Assembly: GCA_965153455.1 (NCBI GenBank)
Contig: OZ234495.1
Coordinates: 18,720,875-18,784,874, forward strand
DNA length: 64,000 bases
Origin: Sphagnum compactum
Taxonomy: Eukaryota > Bryophyta > Sphagnopsida > Sphagnales
Direction: 5' to 3'
Every line of letters starts with the position of its first letter. The first letter of the stretch is position 1. Both the position numbers and the translations under genes were made by a program. A model generated the notes under the pieces. The model ran no database searches, was not told the origin of the DNA, and saw nothing but the letters and a program-made list of their open reading frames with translations. This document shows positions 49,210-62,520 of the stretch, piece after piece.

Positions 49210-49690
49210 GTCTGCTGGAGACTGCGTCCAAGGGCATTCGCCAGCAACTGGGTTCAAACTTCAAAAGATCGTTGTTTTCCGCACTAAAGATAGAGTCTTA
49301 TTTAGTTTTCACCAGCAGTTGAGAGTCTCTGGTGAAGATGGGTTTGTGTGTCAGAAAGTAGTCATTTTTCTGAAGCTGTCTTGACGGTGGTTCAAGAAGA
49401 GAGTTTTGATGAGGACCACGTTTTGGGGAGGGGGCGGAGGGGGGAAACAGCTCAGTTTAACTCAGCTCAGCTCAGTGAGAGGAGGGGAAACAGAAAGGTG
49501 AAGAAGACTTGGTAGAAGAAGACGAAGTGGGGAAAAGAGAAAAGGAAAGAGATGGATAATAATAGGTAGAGATCAAAGAAAGCACAAGAAATGAGGAAGA
49601 TATTGTTTTGCTGTTGTTGTTGTTGTTGTTGTAAGGGAGGAAGAAAGATTTGAGAGAGAGAGAGAGAGAGAGATTGGGTGGGGTGGGTCA
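49210..49690 (+). promoter_or_regulatory. Leader/promoter region of the LEA_2-type gene
   Basis: A GC-richer, purine-rich 480-bp stretch with a (GTT)n run at about 49611-49632 and a (GA)n run at about 49653-49671 immediately before the start codon. Its composition matches a plant 5' leader. No intron or TATA box was assigned. Confidence 0.5.
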
Positions 49691-51235
49691 TTGGGTGCTA
49701 GAGCTTTTCTCATGGGTGATTGGAAAGGATCAAGGGAGGGAAGAAGCTCAAGCTCAAGTGAGAGAGCATGGAGTTTGTCACGCTATACTAGCGACACTGG
49801 CTTAACAACCTTGAAGAATGGAGGGGGGAGGTTGGAAGGACTAGTAGGGAGCAGCATGCCAGGATCATCAGCAACAGCGAGGAAGAGATCAGAACAGTGG
49901 ATGTGGAGCTGCTGTTGTCTCATGGGTGGCTTTCTTATGCTTCTGCTTCTGTTCACCTGCATAGGAGTAGTGCTCTGGCTTGTGTTCCGACCTCACTCTC
50001 CTGAGTTCTCCCTCCAAGCTCTCAACATCACATCTCTCACTGTATGTTGTTGTTTCAATCTTTTTTGTTTCCCTCCCTCCCTCTCTCCCTCCTCTACCCT
50101 AGTTTTGGATGTGTTGCAAGGTGGATGCACAAAAGGGGAAAAAAAATGGTTTTTGCAAAATTTGAAAATCAGTATTTTTGCAACAATCCTTACAACTATG
50201 GAACTTCACGCAAATCATAAATGTATATTGTATGCAACAATTGTTGATCTGCATGATTTTTCCTTTTGGTACAGAAAGGAAATTAGAATGCATCATCAGG
50301 ACTTAGAAGAATCAGTTGATGAGCATTTTGGAAATTTACTGAGCAGCAGGAAAATTTTGATGAGCATTTCATTTTTGTAAGCAAGATGTGTGCTGTCAAG
50401 TGAATCTCCTGGTAAAATATGTCTGTCAATCACCATTTGAAAATCCGAATGTAACTCTTCTTTTTTGTACTAGTCTTGTGTGGGTCATGACATTTTGTCT
50501 TTTGGGTTCTTGTCATCAGAAAAAGACTGGGATTCATTTTGTCGTGTCAGGCTTTGAACTGTAAGATACCTAGAACGGTGGAAATATGGTGGATTTGTGA
50601 CTGAAATATAACCTACCCACAGGTGAAACAAATGGCACAACCGGGAAAGACTTTGAATTCATCATCTGCACTGTTGTCCATGAACTCAACGCTCGTGTTC
50701 TCTGCTGTGAATACAAACCGGTTCCGTGTCACCTATTCAGCCATGGTTGTGAATGCCACTTACCAAGATGTGGCAGTTGGTCACACTTTGGTGCCAGCTT
50801 TTGGGCAAGAAGCGCACAGCAATGTGTCAGTACCAACGCTTCTGATCATGGACAAGGTCAACCTTGTTCGACCCACTGGTGCTGATCTACTTGAAGATGC
50901 TACTAATGATCAATTCCCATTGTACCTCACAGGGCGAATGGACACTTGCGTTCACACTTTTGGGTTCAAAAGTCCTGGCATTCATGTATGTTGTGTTTGC
51001 ACCTTACCCCAATTTGGTCTTTTGAATTCCCTTTGTGTTGTTGGATTGGTACTTGTGACACAAACTTTTGATTGTTTGTTTTTTGTTGGTTGAGATCTAG
51101 TTTCTGAAATTCTGATTGTTGGGTGGATGGCCTTGTTTCATTGCGCAGATTGAATTGAGGTGTGTAATTGTCTTAAGATATCATGAGCTTAAACTTGCTA
51201 GCAAACAGTGCGGTACAAATGTTGTCCATTCATGA
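49691..51235 (+). CDS. LEA_2 / NHL-type single-pass membrane protein
   Basis: Three exons: 49691-50041, 50623-50985 and 51149-51235 join in phase to 266 residues; the ATG at 49712 is an alternative start seven codons later. The N-terminal about 70 residues are Ser/Arg/Gly-rich and cytosolic-looking. A strong transmembrane segment follows (about 76-97, GGFLMLLLLFTCIGVVLWLV), then a LEA_2 (WHy-like) beta domain with LNSSSALLSMNSTLVF near its start and the terminal IELRCVIVLRY...LKLASKQC strand, the family's usual end. NST, NAT and NVS sequons suit an extracellular domain. It resembles Arabidopsis At1g45688/At5g42860-type LEA_2 proteins more than NDR1. Family roles include stress and wall/membrane contacts; the specific function is unknown. 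Confidence 0.87.
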
Positions 51236-54200
51236 CCCAGAATGCATGGGATCTGGCAAAGCACGCAAATCGGGCTTCACCTGATTATATCCCAGAAGAC
51301 TTTTTTTGTACATATCTGCTCAGATCTCTGTTTTTCAGGACAAGATGTGATTCAATGCAGGGACTTGGTGAAACTACTTCAATTCTTAAACCTGAAAAAA
51401 GTGAAAGTCGGGCTGTAGAATTGCAGGAATATGATCTATTGGACAGCATGCCACTGGACATTAGTGTTCATGACCATCTCCTATATAGTTAGGCCTAATT
51501 GTGGGATGGATGCACACCTATGGAGAGTTTTCCTTTAGATTTTCAGAAACGGGCGGTGTCATAATTCTCAGCTTTTACTGAGCTTGTATACACATGGCTC
51601 AATCCAACTTCAATTCCAGAATGCACCTCATCAGAGCATTTTTCACAAAAAGGATACATAGATGGATAGTGGTCCCTTTGAATCTGCAATTCAGCAACAA
51701 TGTCAATTGTGGTGCTTGCTCTAATAATGCAGCATCAAGTTTTGATTTCATCATTGATTCTCTAGCTGAGTTTGAATCTCAGCAGATTATCATAGGCATT
51801 TGTAAATGAACGGCTCAAGGAGCTGATGGATTGTTTGTTGTCAATCAATTAGGTCGTGAAAGCAATCTAGTGTGAATTCTGAATGCCACTAATTCATGAA
51901 GTCGATCGAATTCAAATGTTTGCTGCTTCGATCACATGTACAGCTAGATTTTCTCAGTGCAAATGAATTGTGAAATCTACCAACATCTACGAAAAAAATT
52001 CTTCATGTTGACTCATTAAAGGCAGCATCCCGGATATATAGTCTATGCACGCAGTGTTCAAGTAGATGAATATTACTAATGTGGTGGATACATGAGCCTC
52101 TACCGTTTCTTTTGCAAATTGGGTTTTCACCGAGCCTATAAGGGAATACTGCTACGGATAATCACTACAACAATTTGGCCATTTGACATGTTTTTCTCAT
52201 GGATTTGTCATAGTTTTCTCATGGCTTGGAGAGTGCAAGCCAATGTCATAGTGTTGGAAATCTGTTTTTTTATACTATGAAAGATATGTTAAAATATTGT
52301 TTGTAAATGTATCATGCAAATAATTTGTTGTTAAATGGCGTAGACTAAAGAATTTGTGATAAGTTTTAATGCATTTCTAATAGACTTGGGTTTGGGTTAC
52401 TTCCATTTTTGGTGCCCTTGATGGCCTTACAAGAAAAAAATTGGGCCTTTCCAACATCCTCCAATGTTCTTCCTACCATTCTTCCCAACAATGCCTAGTT
52501 CAAAAAATTATAGAGTATACAATATTTCTTTCCCTAGAGCTTGCAATGTTCCCTATGTATTTCTTAGTGCCCTTGGTGTCATGCAACATTATATCCAAGG
52601 CCCTCAACCCTCAACCTCTTGGTACCCCATGTTGCCTTTAAAGAAAAATTCATGTTTAACCTAGTGCCCTTGGTGTTTTTAGCATGCATTTTTTTAACAC
52701 CCCTACTAAATTGTGTGTTGGCATTCTATTGTTCTTTGTTAAAATTCTCATCTTTTTGTTGTTCCTCATCTTTTATCATCCTTGGTGTTGTCTAGGTGTG
52801 TTTTTGTTGTTTATGAAGCTTAAGTCATCCCTAAACCCAGAACATCTCACTAATCTGAATTTTTATTAAAGATGTTCGGATTTGAGAATGTATGCTTAAT
52901 CAACAACCAATCTTGAAATACCTTGGCCAAGCAATAACCATAACAATTTACCAAAGTTGAAGGGGGAATATATTTTATTGATTCAAAAAGAAGAAAAAAT
53001 TAAAAAGAATTTTTTTCACCCATTTCAAGGAAAGGGTGACAAAAAAAGGGAAAAATAAAACATCCATCCCCAAGTCATGTGTGGAAGTGATATTAAAATA
53101 TTGCTACATATCATTTCTCATGAAACATTAAGGAATTTGATTTTTAAAATGAGTTTATTAAGTCTAACTAATTTTATAAACATAACATTGATAAAAATGG
53201 TGTAGACTTGTCAATTTTGACGAATATTTATTTTTAATGTTGAATTGAATATGTTTCTAATTTTGATTAAAAGGTGTGCATTAAAATATTGTAAAACAGT
53301 TTAAGTTGAAATTTAATTGTTTTATGATTTTATATTTGATTAATGTAAATCTATTATGTTGATTTTAATTTAGAATATTATTATATTGAAATGATCAAAA
53401 TATTAATTAAGATTTTCAATAATTTAGCATAAAAATTATAATTAAAATTTAATTTCATAGTAGTTATTTGTAATCTAGATTTTCAATGCAAACCAAAAGC
53501 TATTATCATATTAAATTTAGTGTTACCACTTGTTGAAGTTATGAACATTATGAAAATTAATCATATCAAATCTATATATGAATATAGATTGTGACTTAAT
53601 GATTTAAAATACACCAAGACCAAATTTTGTTGTGTGCAAAAAAACCCATGAAAGGAATATCTTGTCACAAGATCCTTGTTTTTTGAAAACATTCGTCCAA
53701 AAAAATTGTTTTGGGTTAGTGTAGTTAAACTTCTAGTCATGGCTATTATAGGTAGCCAAACTATGCATTGGGGGGTTTGTTTTTAGGAAGAGATTACCAT
53801 TTATTGCTAAATCACTCTTGGGATGTTCGTTAGTAATTCTACAACAAAAAATTGAAAAAAAAATTTCACGACACGTTGTTCATTTCAAATGAAACAAAAT
53901 GTTAAAATTTGGAACATTTAGAACAATTTTCAATTTGAATATGTAGGTCAAGAACTTTAATTATAATTTAATATTCATGTTTCAAAACATAAATAACATA
54001 TTATTTAATATGCCATTAGACCTAAAAGTGTAGTTGTTGAATGAAAAAATGGAACACAAATGCACTTGAATGTGAATTGTGCATTCTTAAATAACAACAC
54101 GCACAAAAGAATCTCAAGGTTTTCAAGTTCTTGGTGTGATACATAATGATAGTAGGTTCAAAAAATGTGATTTATGGTTAACATGCAATTGATTTAACCA

Positions 54201-55900
54201 AAATATTAAATCTTTGAGTAATGTAAAATTTTAAATCAAAAGCCAAAATTAGAACATGTTTCAATTACATAAGAAATGGAAAAAATTTATTGAAAACAAA
54301 TTAATCAAAGATTAATTTGCATGGGTTTTAATGTCTTAGTTGTTTCAATTTAAACCCAATTTGTAAGCATTGGTGTATTGCTCACAAACTTGATCATTTA
54401 TTATTATTATTTTGCTACCTTTTTTCTTTTCATTTTTCCTTCTTGTAAACTTTTTAGGGCAAAAAATATTCATCCTCCCATGCATTTAATCAAATAATAA
54501 AAATGTTGCAACCCCTACAACATATTGATGGGATGTGGACAGAACACATGATTTAATATATTCATAATATTTTCAAGGTTGCTAAAATACATTTGATTAA
54601 TGTAGTACAAATGAAGCTTCAACACATATTTGTATAATAGTTAATGAATTGTGAATATTTGTTGTCAAAGGTAAAATATTCTTGAATACTATAAAAGATT
54701 ATATATTTTCATTCATAAAATTTTATTCTTGGAAAAAATGATTTTGAAAATTACAATATTTTCATAGATAATATAATTAATGTCAATGATGTCAGGGTAC
54801 TATGTTAATAAGTAAAATGTAAATATAAAAATGACAAAGTGAACTTCCAAGAAAGCTTGTACCCAAACAAATTTTGGTAGGCAATGAAAATTTCTCAAAG
54901 TTACCTAAAATGTCAATTTGATTCTATTACAAAAGTACCACTAATTGTGAGTAATGATCAAATTGATCCAAAAATCTCTATAGTTGAATTCAAAAATCAA
55001 TACAAAACAACAACAAAATTTGTATTCCAAATTGAAATGTTCAAAAACACATTTGATCATCTCAAGTGGTGATCCTCCCTAGAACACTTTATAAACATGA
55101 AAAATAAAATGATACTATCTAATAATTCAAACCTTAAATACTAAAGGAAAGTTGGTGACATCCATCTTGAACAACTATTGGAAGACTCATTGGCCATTAT
55201 ATACAAATATTATCAACCTCAAGGCTAGTCAATAACCTAACCAAATACCAAGTGTATTTTCAAAAGTTAGTTGTCCAAAAATTACTAGGGTGGTATTAAA
55301 GTGGTACAATTGTCTTGCTAGGTTAGTCCCAACTAATAAAATGTTTAATTATAAAACTTTGGAAATTCATAACTTCATCAAATAGATTTCAAATTGAACA
55401 TTTTAAGTGTCCAATTTGTAGCCTCCCTTGGAAAGAGCTTTCCAAATTGTATCAAACATCCCAATGGGAGCTCATTTGGCCTTTGATTTTTTCACTAAAA
55501 TAAAGTTTGGTACTAATGTTCAATAAGGTAATTTTAATAGTTTGTAGCTACTTTTGGCAGTTATTTTTTACATTATTCTAACTATTTAGGTAGGCTTTTC
55601 CAATGTTTTTAGAACTATTTTTGGTAGGTTTGAGTACTTTTCTTCAATAGTTATTTTTTCCAATAGTTACTGGAAAAATGTCCATTTAACACCTTCCTTT
55701 GAACATAAGAAAACAACATTCTTATTGAACTTCATCCATATTCTAGTCCATACCTATGTATGTATCTTTTAGCCCATTTATTGCCATTACAACTAAGGTT
55801 ATTTAGCATGTGGTTGAGAATTCATTCCACAAGGGTTATTTTTTGGCATCAAAATATATGTTAGCTTTATTTTAATTTGAACTTTGTAATGAATAGTCAC
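51236..55900. other. 3' flank of LEA_2 gene, then AT-rich desert
   Basis: The first about 700 bp are moderately GC-rich and probably include the 3' UTR. Later sequence is about 25-30% GC with no coding chain. The phrase TGCCCTTGGTG recurs at about 52420, 52570 and 52665, a weak hint of an old repeat. Confidence 0.4.
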
Positions 55901-55909
55901 TTTACCCTA

Positions 55910-55923
55910 CTCCCCCCCCCCCC
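55910..55923. repeat. Poly-C run
   Basis: About 12-13 consecutive C bases within CTCC-rich sequence in an AT-rich region. Confidence 0.75.
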
Positions 55924-56454
55924 TCTCCAAAACCCCATCTCCACATTGCCACCCGATACACGCATTAACTTAAACTTGGGTTTCCAACACCAACATTCTC
56001 AAGACACTCCATTTAGGTCTCCCATGTTTATGAATGTATTTTTTCTTTTCCCTTACATCGCAAAGTACAATAAGCTTTGCAATTCTCGCTAAATAAGCTG
56101 GCATAACATCCTTTGGATATGACAACTTGGTACCTACTCTTATTGTTTTTTCAATGGGGTTTGGCAATATTCTTTCACTATAAAATAACAACATGTAGAA
56201 GTTTGGGGTTTGGAATAGTCAATTATTTGTGAGGGATCCCAAGAGTTTACAAACTAAACATTTCTCTTAATTAACTCAAACTTTGGCAACAAATGCTTGC
56301 TCTACATCTCTTTCTCATCAACATGCAAGGTGAGGGGAAACCTTTCCTCTTTTTGTATAAGATTCTTTTGTTTAATTTTGGTAACTTTAGTGATAGGCCT
56401 CTTACCCCTAACCACAAGGGTAGTTCATTATCCTCAATAAAAAAAAGAGATAAA

Positions 56455-56530
56455 GGGGCCAAGTTGGGATTTGAACTCCCAACTGCTAGCTTCACAGTAA
56501 TCAAACCCTTAGCCATTACCTTAGTTCATT
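56455..56530 (-). mobile_element. tRNA-derived SINE relic
   Basis: On the reverse strand an A-box-like TGGCTAAGGG (56516-56507) is followed about 27 nt later by a T-arm-like TGGGAGTTCAAATCCCA (56481-56465), a perfect 5-bp stem with a 7-nt loop and B-box core GTTCAAATC. The flanking acceptor halves (CTAAGGT/ACTTGGC) pair poorly and no good anticodon stem is visible, so this is not a functional tRNA. Spacing and strand suggest the head of a tRNA-derived SINE. Confidence 0.5.
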
Positions 56531-59516
56531 TTTCCTCTTTGTGTAAGATTTTGTACACGCCATTTAAATTGACTTGTACAAAATGAACATATGTTCTAGT
56601 TGCTTCCAAGTGATTTTTTCGGCGTGGTTTTTAAAGACCTCCACAATTGATTTTATGTAAAATTACATTTTGTGAGTGGTTTTCCAATTTTATTTTAACT
56701 TTGTTCTCACATGAAATGAAGGCATATTCATTATTGCATTGCGCATATCTTTAGAGCAATTCATCTATTGGCTATGGAATAATACTTTAGTGGGGTTTGG
56801 CCAATTGAAGTAGGTTAACATCATATCACTTTATTAGTTGTTTTTTGTGCTTTTGGTTCCTAAATTTTTTTTCAATGCATTTCTCCCCACCAATTTTATG
56901 TTGCCACCAAAATAAGGTGCGATTTTATGTTCTTCAACTTTAAGTGAAATCACACTAAGTTCAACCAAAAAAGGTAAGTGAAAGCCTTTTTTTTATTCCA
57001 TTTCCAAAGTATTGAATAAGGTTTTAAATCATGGGTGTTTAGATGTTGTTGAAATTAACATTTTTTTCCATTTCCAAGTTCAAACCATCATTAACTATAT
57101 ATTTTTACGTGTGTATTACTTATGGAAATATAATCCATTGAATTTTCGTTCCTCAAATTAACTTAAGTTCCATGTACCTAGCTAAATAATACAATTGTCT
57201 TCAAACATTAATTCCCTATCCTCAAGTTCATTTGTATTCTCACCTAAGGGAAAACACATTACATCTCTTTGAATTCTCCCCTTTACCACTCTTTTGTGGC
57301 TCTCTCTATCTCTTTGTGCAAGATGTATAATTGATCTATGCATTGCCTCATGATTAGCGTCATTTAGTTGCATTGAATGATGATTTGTGTTTCAAGCAAA
57401 GAAAAATTAGAAAAATTAGACAATTTATTGAAATTTATACATTTTTCATATCTTCATGTATCGTAGACCTCATTATTTGATGGTGTATGTACATATAACA
57501 CCATGGCTAAGAACTAACAAATGAGAAATTCATGTCTCCTTTTCTTTCTCTAAGTTGATCATGAGGTTTGTATCAAATGATTTGATTTCAAATAAATGTT
57601 ATTGATGAATTTGGTAATGTATGAACTTGTACATACTATGATAAAGAGGTTATTGTAGTACATGTAGGATTAAGGTCAAGGAGATCTCTAAGAAAGATCA
57701 AAAGTGTACATAATTAAATTTGGGAGCACATACATCACATGGTGTAGGGGACATTAAAGAGCAAAGATGAACCTATTATGACAACATCATCCATGATGCA
57801 AAAATTAATGATAGACCTAAAAGATAATCCATGCAAAGGACTTGTTTATTAAATTTTATAACCAAACTAATTATGGTATAACTAATTTCTACATTCACCT
57901 GTTCCATAAATTTTGGTTACACTTGTAAGGTTTTACATTAGCTCAATTTAGCAACTTGTGTTCAAGGTCACTAAGATGAACTTAGCTTTAATCTATTTGG
58001 ACTTTTAAATATGTCAAGATTCATTGAAATTTTTTTGTGGAAGATTGATTGGGAAGGTTGTTAAGTACATAGTCCATCCAATGTTCATCAAAGGGCAAGT
58101 TCAATAGGTTGAATTTGAATAATCAAATTCATGCCTTTTTTAGTTAACTAGGTTAGTTGAGTGTTTATGGACACCATGTTTAATCCTTCCCATTGTTTCT
58201 AAAAAATGCAGCATATACACAAAACACAAGTTTTTGGGTGATTGTTTTACTTAAAATTTGATCAAACTTTATATACCTATCTACGTACACTCACAATATA
58301 TGGGGAGTTGATGGAATCAATGGGAGGAGTAATGGCAACTAGGCAGTGTCATTCATGATGAACTCAACTTACATAAAATAGTTTACAAATTACAATATTC
58401 AAATGAAATGTTGAATTTGATTTGGTACACATGTTAATCAATGTTTTTTTTTCTTGTGATGAAAATTTTCTTTTGGTGACCGAATAAATGGGCATGTGGA
58501 GGGCCAAACATTTTTTTATAAAATTTGCACAAAGTAGTCATATTTTGATGGAAAAAGTTCTCAAAACACCATATTTAGACATGAGTTCCTAACTTGTTGC
58601 CATAACATAAGAAATTTCCTAACATTTTTACTTATTTTCCTAAGTTTAAACCAAATCTAGCTAAAACCTCTTTGTGGACAGTTGCCACCCCATGTACCTC
58701 ACAAAATTGAAAAAAAAACCCTAATGTTGTTATTGGAATTGTGATGTGGCAAATATTCATCATACATTTTGCCAAAATTTGGGGGGATGTTGTCACTATA
58801 AGTGGAAATGTGGATTTCTAATAATCGACCAAAAAAAAATCAAACATTTTGAATCATAGAAAAATATTATGATAAATGAAGAATAAGGAATCCAAATGTT
58901 GCAATTATAGTACATGATTTTGATTTCCAAAGAAAATACTAATGTAAAGAAATATTTTCATGGCTTTGTTGATTAACATCAAAATAAGTGTCAAAGTTAG
59001 ACAAACATGATTGAACAAATAATTGTGTTTAGTTTTAAACAATGATATTTGCAAATGATGTCTAATAGATGGTGACCTTGGCAACCTTGGTTTTCTTTTT
59101 GGTGAATTTTTGTCACTTGGCCACAAAAACAAATCCATGCTTAACAAGTTCTTGTAAGTTGTTAGATAAACAGTTAAACACATAGTCCATATATTTATTT
59201 ATTTATCCTTTGCAAAGAGATGGTGTGGACCTTTATTTTATGGAATGTAGTTTGTGATCTACATTTTGGCAACTAGATAACGTGGAAATGAACCATTGCA
59301 ATCCACTTGGAACTTGACAACCAAGTCATGTTGAGAAATAAGTTGATACTTTGAAACATTTATAAATTTTCAATTAAAGGTCAAAACACGTTAATAGGGG
59401 CTAGAAAGGGTGTCAAGAGTCCTTGAAATTTTCAAAAAATTCGTAGACTTGTTTTTTGACATTTTAAAATCATGGTAATCATTCCAAGTTGTGTCAAATG
59501 AATCATATGAATGTAT
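56531..59516. other. AT-rich desert
   Basis: About 3 kb without a recognised gene or RNA. The reverse ORF at 58905-59183 is chance-like in composition. Confidence 0.45.
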
Positions 59517-59674
59517 TAAAAGAAAAACTGTCTTTTTCAACTCAATTCATTTGTTACTACAAATGTCATTTGTACGTATTTTAATACAAATGTTATTGCA
59601 AATGTAAGTAAAGTAATCACAAATGACATTTGTAGTAGCAAATGACAAGTTGAAACAAAATTTTTTTTCTTTTA
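59517..59674. mobile_element. MITE-like inverted-repeat element
   Basis: The left arm 59517-59573 (TAAAAGAAAAA...TTCAACT...CATTTGTTACTACAAATG plus TCATTTGT) is the imperfect reverse complement of the right arm 59619-59674. The inner 28 bp match at all but two positions; the outer part is looser. The spacer is about 45 bp and AT-rich. The structure suits a foldback transposon of about 158 bp. No unambiguous target-site duplication was seen. Confidence 0.65.
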
Positions 59675-61818
59675 GTGGTGTTGATCGAGGAGTTCAACTA
59701 AAATATTGATTTATTTTAGTTTTGAGTTTTGGTTTCAATAAAGGATTATTGAACTTGAATAACAATTGTGTTAATAATATATTTTTTTTCAAAAGACTAT
59801 GGCTAAGACTATCATAATTAAAAAATTGATGGTAAGAAAATAAAGATGATAGTAACCTATTACCCACAATTTTAATAAATCATAATTAGTTTTTTTGAAC
59901 TTGAATTTTTAAAAAATTCAATGTAGGTTTTTAGATTCAACATACAATTTTGAATTTCAAGAGTCTTTTAGCCCATGAAAATGAGGTATAATGCACATGA
60001 CATATAACTTTTTTTGTAGCTTACTATACAAGAAGCTAAATCCTAGAATAATTAACATGTATTGGAGTGAATTAAAAGTATGATTATTTTTCAAAGTGAA
60101 ACGCAAAATCTAGTAGAACCTACACACTTTTAAGAAATTCATAGTTATTCAACAAAGATTAACACAATTTTTTTGATTTATTGGGGAAATTGTAAGTATT
60201 TTTAGTAGCAAGTTGTAGAAGGTTTCATTCAAAAATTCTTTTTTATTCAAAAGTCAAAAGGATTACAAATGAACTTGTACTCCTTTTATAAAGTAATCCT
60301 GTTTCTTCCTATCAATGTGTTTTGACCTTTAAAAATGTTTAGTGTGCAAAGTTGAAGGAATATCTTATACTAAATGACTTGGTGTTAAATGTATGTTAAT
60401 TGAACGTTAATAACTCAAATTCAAGAACCCAATTTACATTGAAAATGTTATGTAACTTTACATCTTCCGAAATTCTAAATTTTGTGTGAGAAATATGATG
60501 TTATGTAAAATGCCAAAAAATGAACATATAAGTCCATGTTAGCAATGTTAAGAAAAATATATTACAATTTAGCCATCATGAGCACCATCATTATAGTAAA
60601 CCATTACTTTGTAAAGTCTTTCCTTGCCATCACCAAAGTCCTTCTTCCCTTCATCATCATTACAACTACATCCACCATTGAACCACATTTGCAATAAAAT
60701 GAGTTCCATGCACCACAAAAGTTGTATTGCTCACACAAGGAACATCATGACACAAATAGCATTAAACATAAGGAACATCATACAAAAGCATGGACATCTT
60801 TAATTCAAATGATGTACTTGATGGGGTGTCTTCATGCTAAAAATACCATTTAAGATGTTACAAATGCAAATTTATTGCACATAACAACTAAAGAAGCTTT
60901 AAATTGTTGATCAATTATCAAAATATTACCAAATAAAATATGAAATCATTTAAGTACATGCCAATGGTTAATAATTTACAAAATGTGTATTGTTACATGC
61001 CATAAATTAATAGTTACGAAGTCCTTTGTAAGTAAAAGGACTTTTTCACAAGCAAAAAAGGATTCCATAAAAGCTTCATTTCCACAATTTATATGATTTT
61101 TTTGGTTGGAACTTGTTAGAAAAGGCGTAAAGTCATTCAAAGGTAGGGCTAGAACCATGTGTTTGCTTAAAACATAAGTTGAAATACAAAAACTAACATA
61201 AAAAGTACAAAATATAGTGCACTGGCATACAATGGGGCATGCAAACTCCTTTTAACACCAACTATGGTGCTAAAAGGAGTTTCATGATGAGGTTTTTTTT
61301 TTCTTGGAACTAAACCTTCACTATTAATTATTTATCCCAATGTACTACACCTTCATTGTTATTTTATTTTGTGTTTTTTTGCCCCAATCTTCAAATCATG
61401 TAAAATTCATCTTGGGTACTAATTTTTTTCCCAAATTTTCCCCATTTTATAAATAGCCCTCATTTAGGGATGAACTTTAAGGATAAATGATGAAATTAAG
61501 ATTAAAAATTAAAGTGACATTAAGGAAAACTCCATTGAGTCAACATTACTTGTTTTAGATATTTGCATTGGAATAGGTATTTTGTGAATGTAGGTTTGTT
61601 TGCAAATTGATGAAGATTTCAATCTATGCAAATTCATTATAGACTTTCTTGGTTACAAAGTTTCTTGAGAGAACCTTCATCAGGCGTCTTCATGTTAAGG
61701 AGTTTCATTCAAGATTTTATGTTTTTTTTGCCCCATAATTTTTCTAAGGACTTTTATAAGTCATGTTGAACTTCGGGGCATAGAATTGAAGCCATATGGT
61801 AAATTTTTATATTTTATA
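59675..61818. other. AT-rich desert
   Basis: No coding chain or RNA gene recognised. A short hairpin at 61243-61282 is listed separately. Confidence 0.45.
61243..61282. repeat. Short hairpin, 18-bp arms with 5-nt loop
   Basis: AAACTCCTTTTAACACCA (61243-61260) pairs with GGTGCTAAAAGGAGTTT (61266-61282) with one mismatch, and CATG flanks extend it slightly. Too compact for a typical plant miRNA precursor. Confidence 0.7.
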
Positions 61819-62520
61819 TTCAAAGAATCTCAAATCTGTACTTGATCTACCTAATAACTCCAAGAAATTTGAAATTAATATGCATAGATTGAAATGTGTT
61901 TCAATTTGCAAAAAAACATAAATCCAAAGAGTAAGTAGCAACCCATATAACACAATTCGATGTAGTATTGTTTGTATTTCAATGAAGATTCAAGGAATCC
62001 TAAATATGTATTTGATTTGCTTAACAATTCCAAAAAAAATGACATTACTTTGCATAAATAGAATGTCAATTTGCAGAAAATCCTACATCCAAAAATAAGT
62101 AACAATCCATATAATGCAATTCAATGTAGTGGTGTTATTATGTTAATGCAAATTCAAAAAATCTTAGAGGTGTGTTCAATTTTTTAAAGAACTCTAAATT
62201 TTTTGAAACCAATATGCACAGATTAAAACATGCTTCAATATGCAAAGAAACCCACATCCAAAAAGTAAATAACAACTTGTATTAATGCAATTCAATTTAG
62301 TAGTGTTTGTATTTCAATGTAGATTCAAAGAATTCTAGAGGTGTACTTAATATACTTGTGAATTCCAAGAAAATATATAACTAGTATGCATAGATCAAAA
62401 TGTTTTTGAATCTACAAAGACACCTTTGTCCAAAAAGTAACAACCCATAGTATGCAATTTAATGTAGCAATGTGTATACTTTAATGTAGATTCAAAGAAT
62501 CCGAAAGGTGTATTTAGTCA
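61819..62520. repeat. Satellite-like tandem array, about 168-bp monomer, about 4.2 copies
   Basis: The word TTCAAAGAATC(C/T) marks unit starts at 61819, 61989, 62153, 62324 and 62491, giving periods of 170, 164, 171 and 167 bp. Every unit repeats the same order: TTCCAAGAAA, then ATGCATAGAT, AAAATGTTTCAAT, TGCAAA, CATCCAAAAAGTAA, CAACCCATAT, then TGCAATTCAATGTAGT. Copies are perhaps 70-75% alike. The nucleosome-sized period resembles centromeric or heterochromatic satellites. Confidence 0.8.

Noticed and set aside
61243-61282. Hairpin considered as a microRNA precursor
   Set aside because: The stem is too short and the loop too small for a typical plant pre-miRNA, and there is no transcript evidence.
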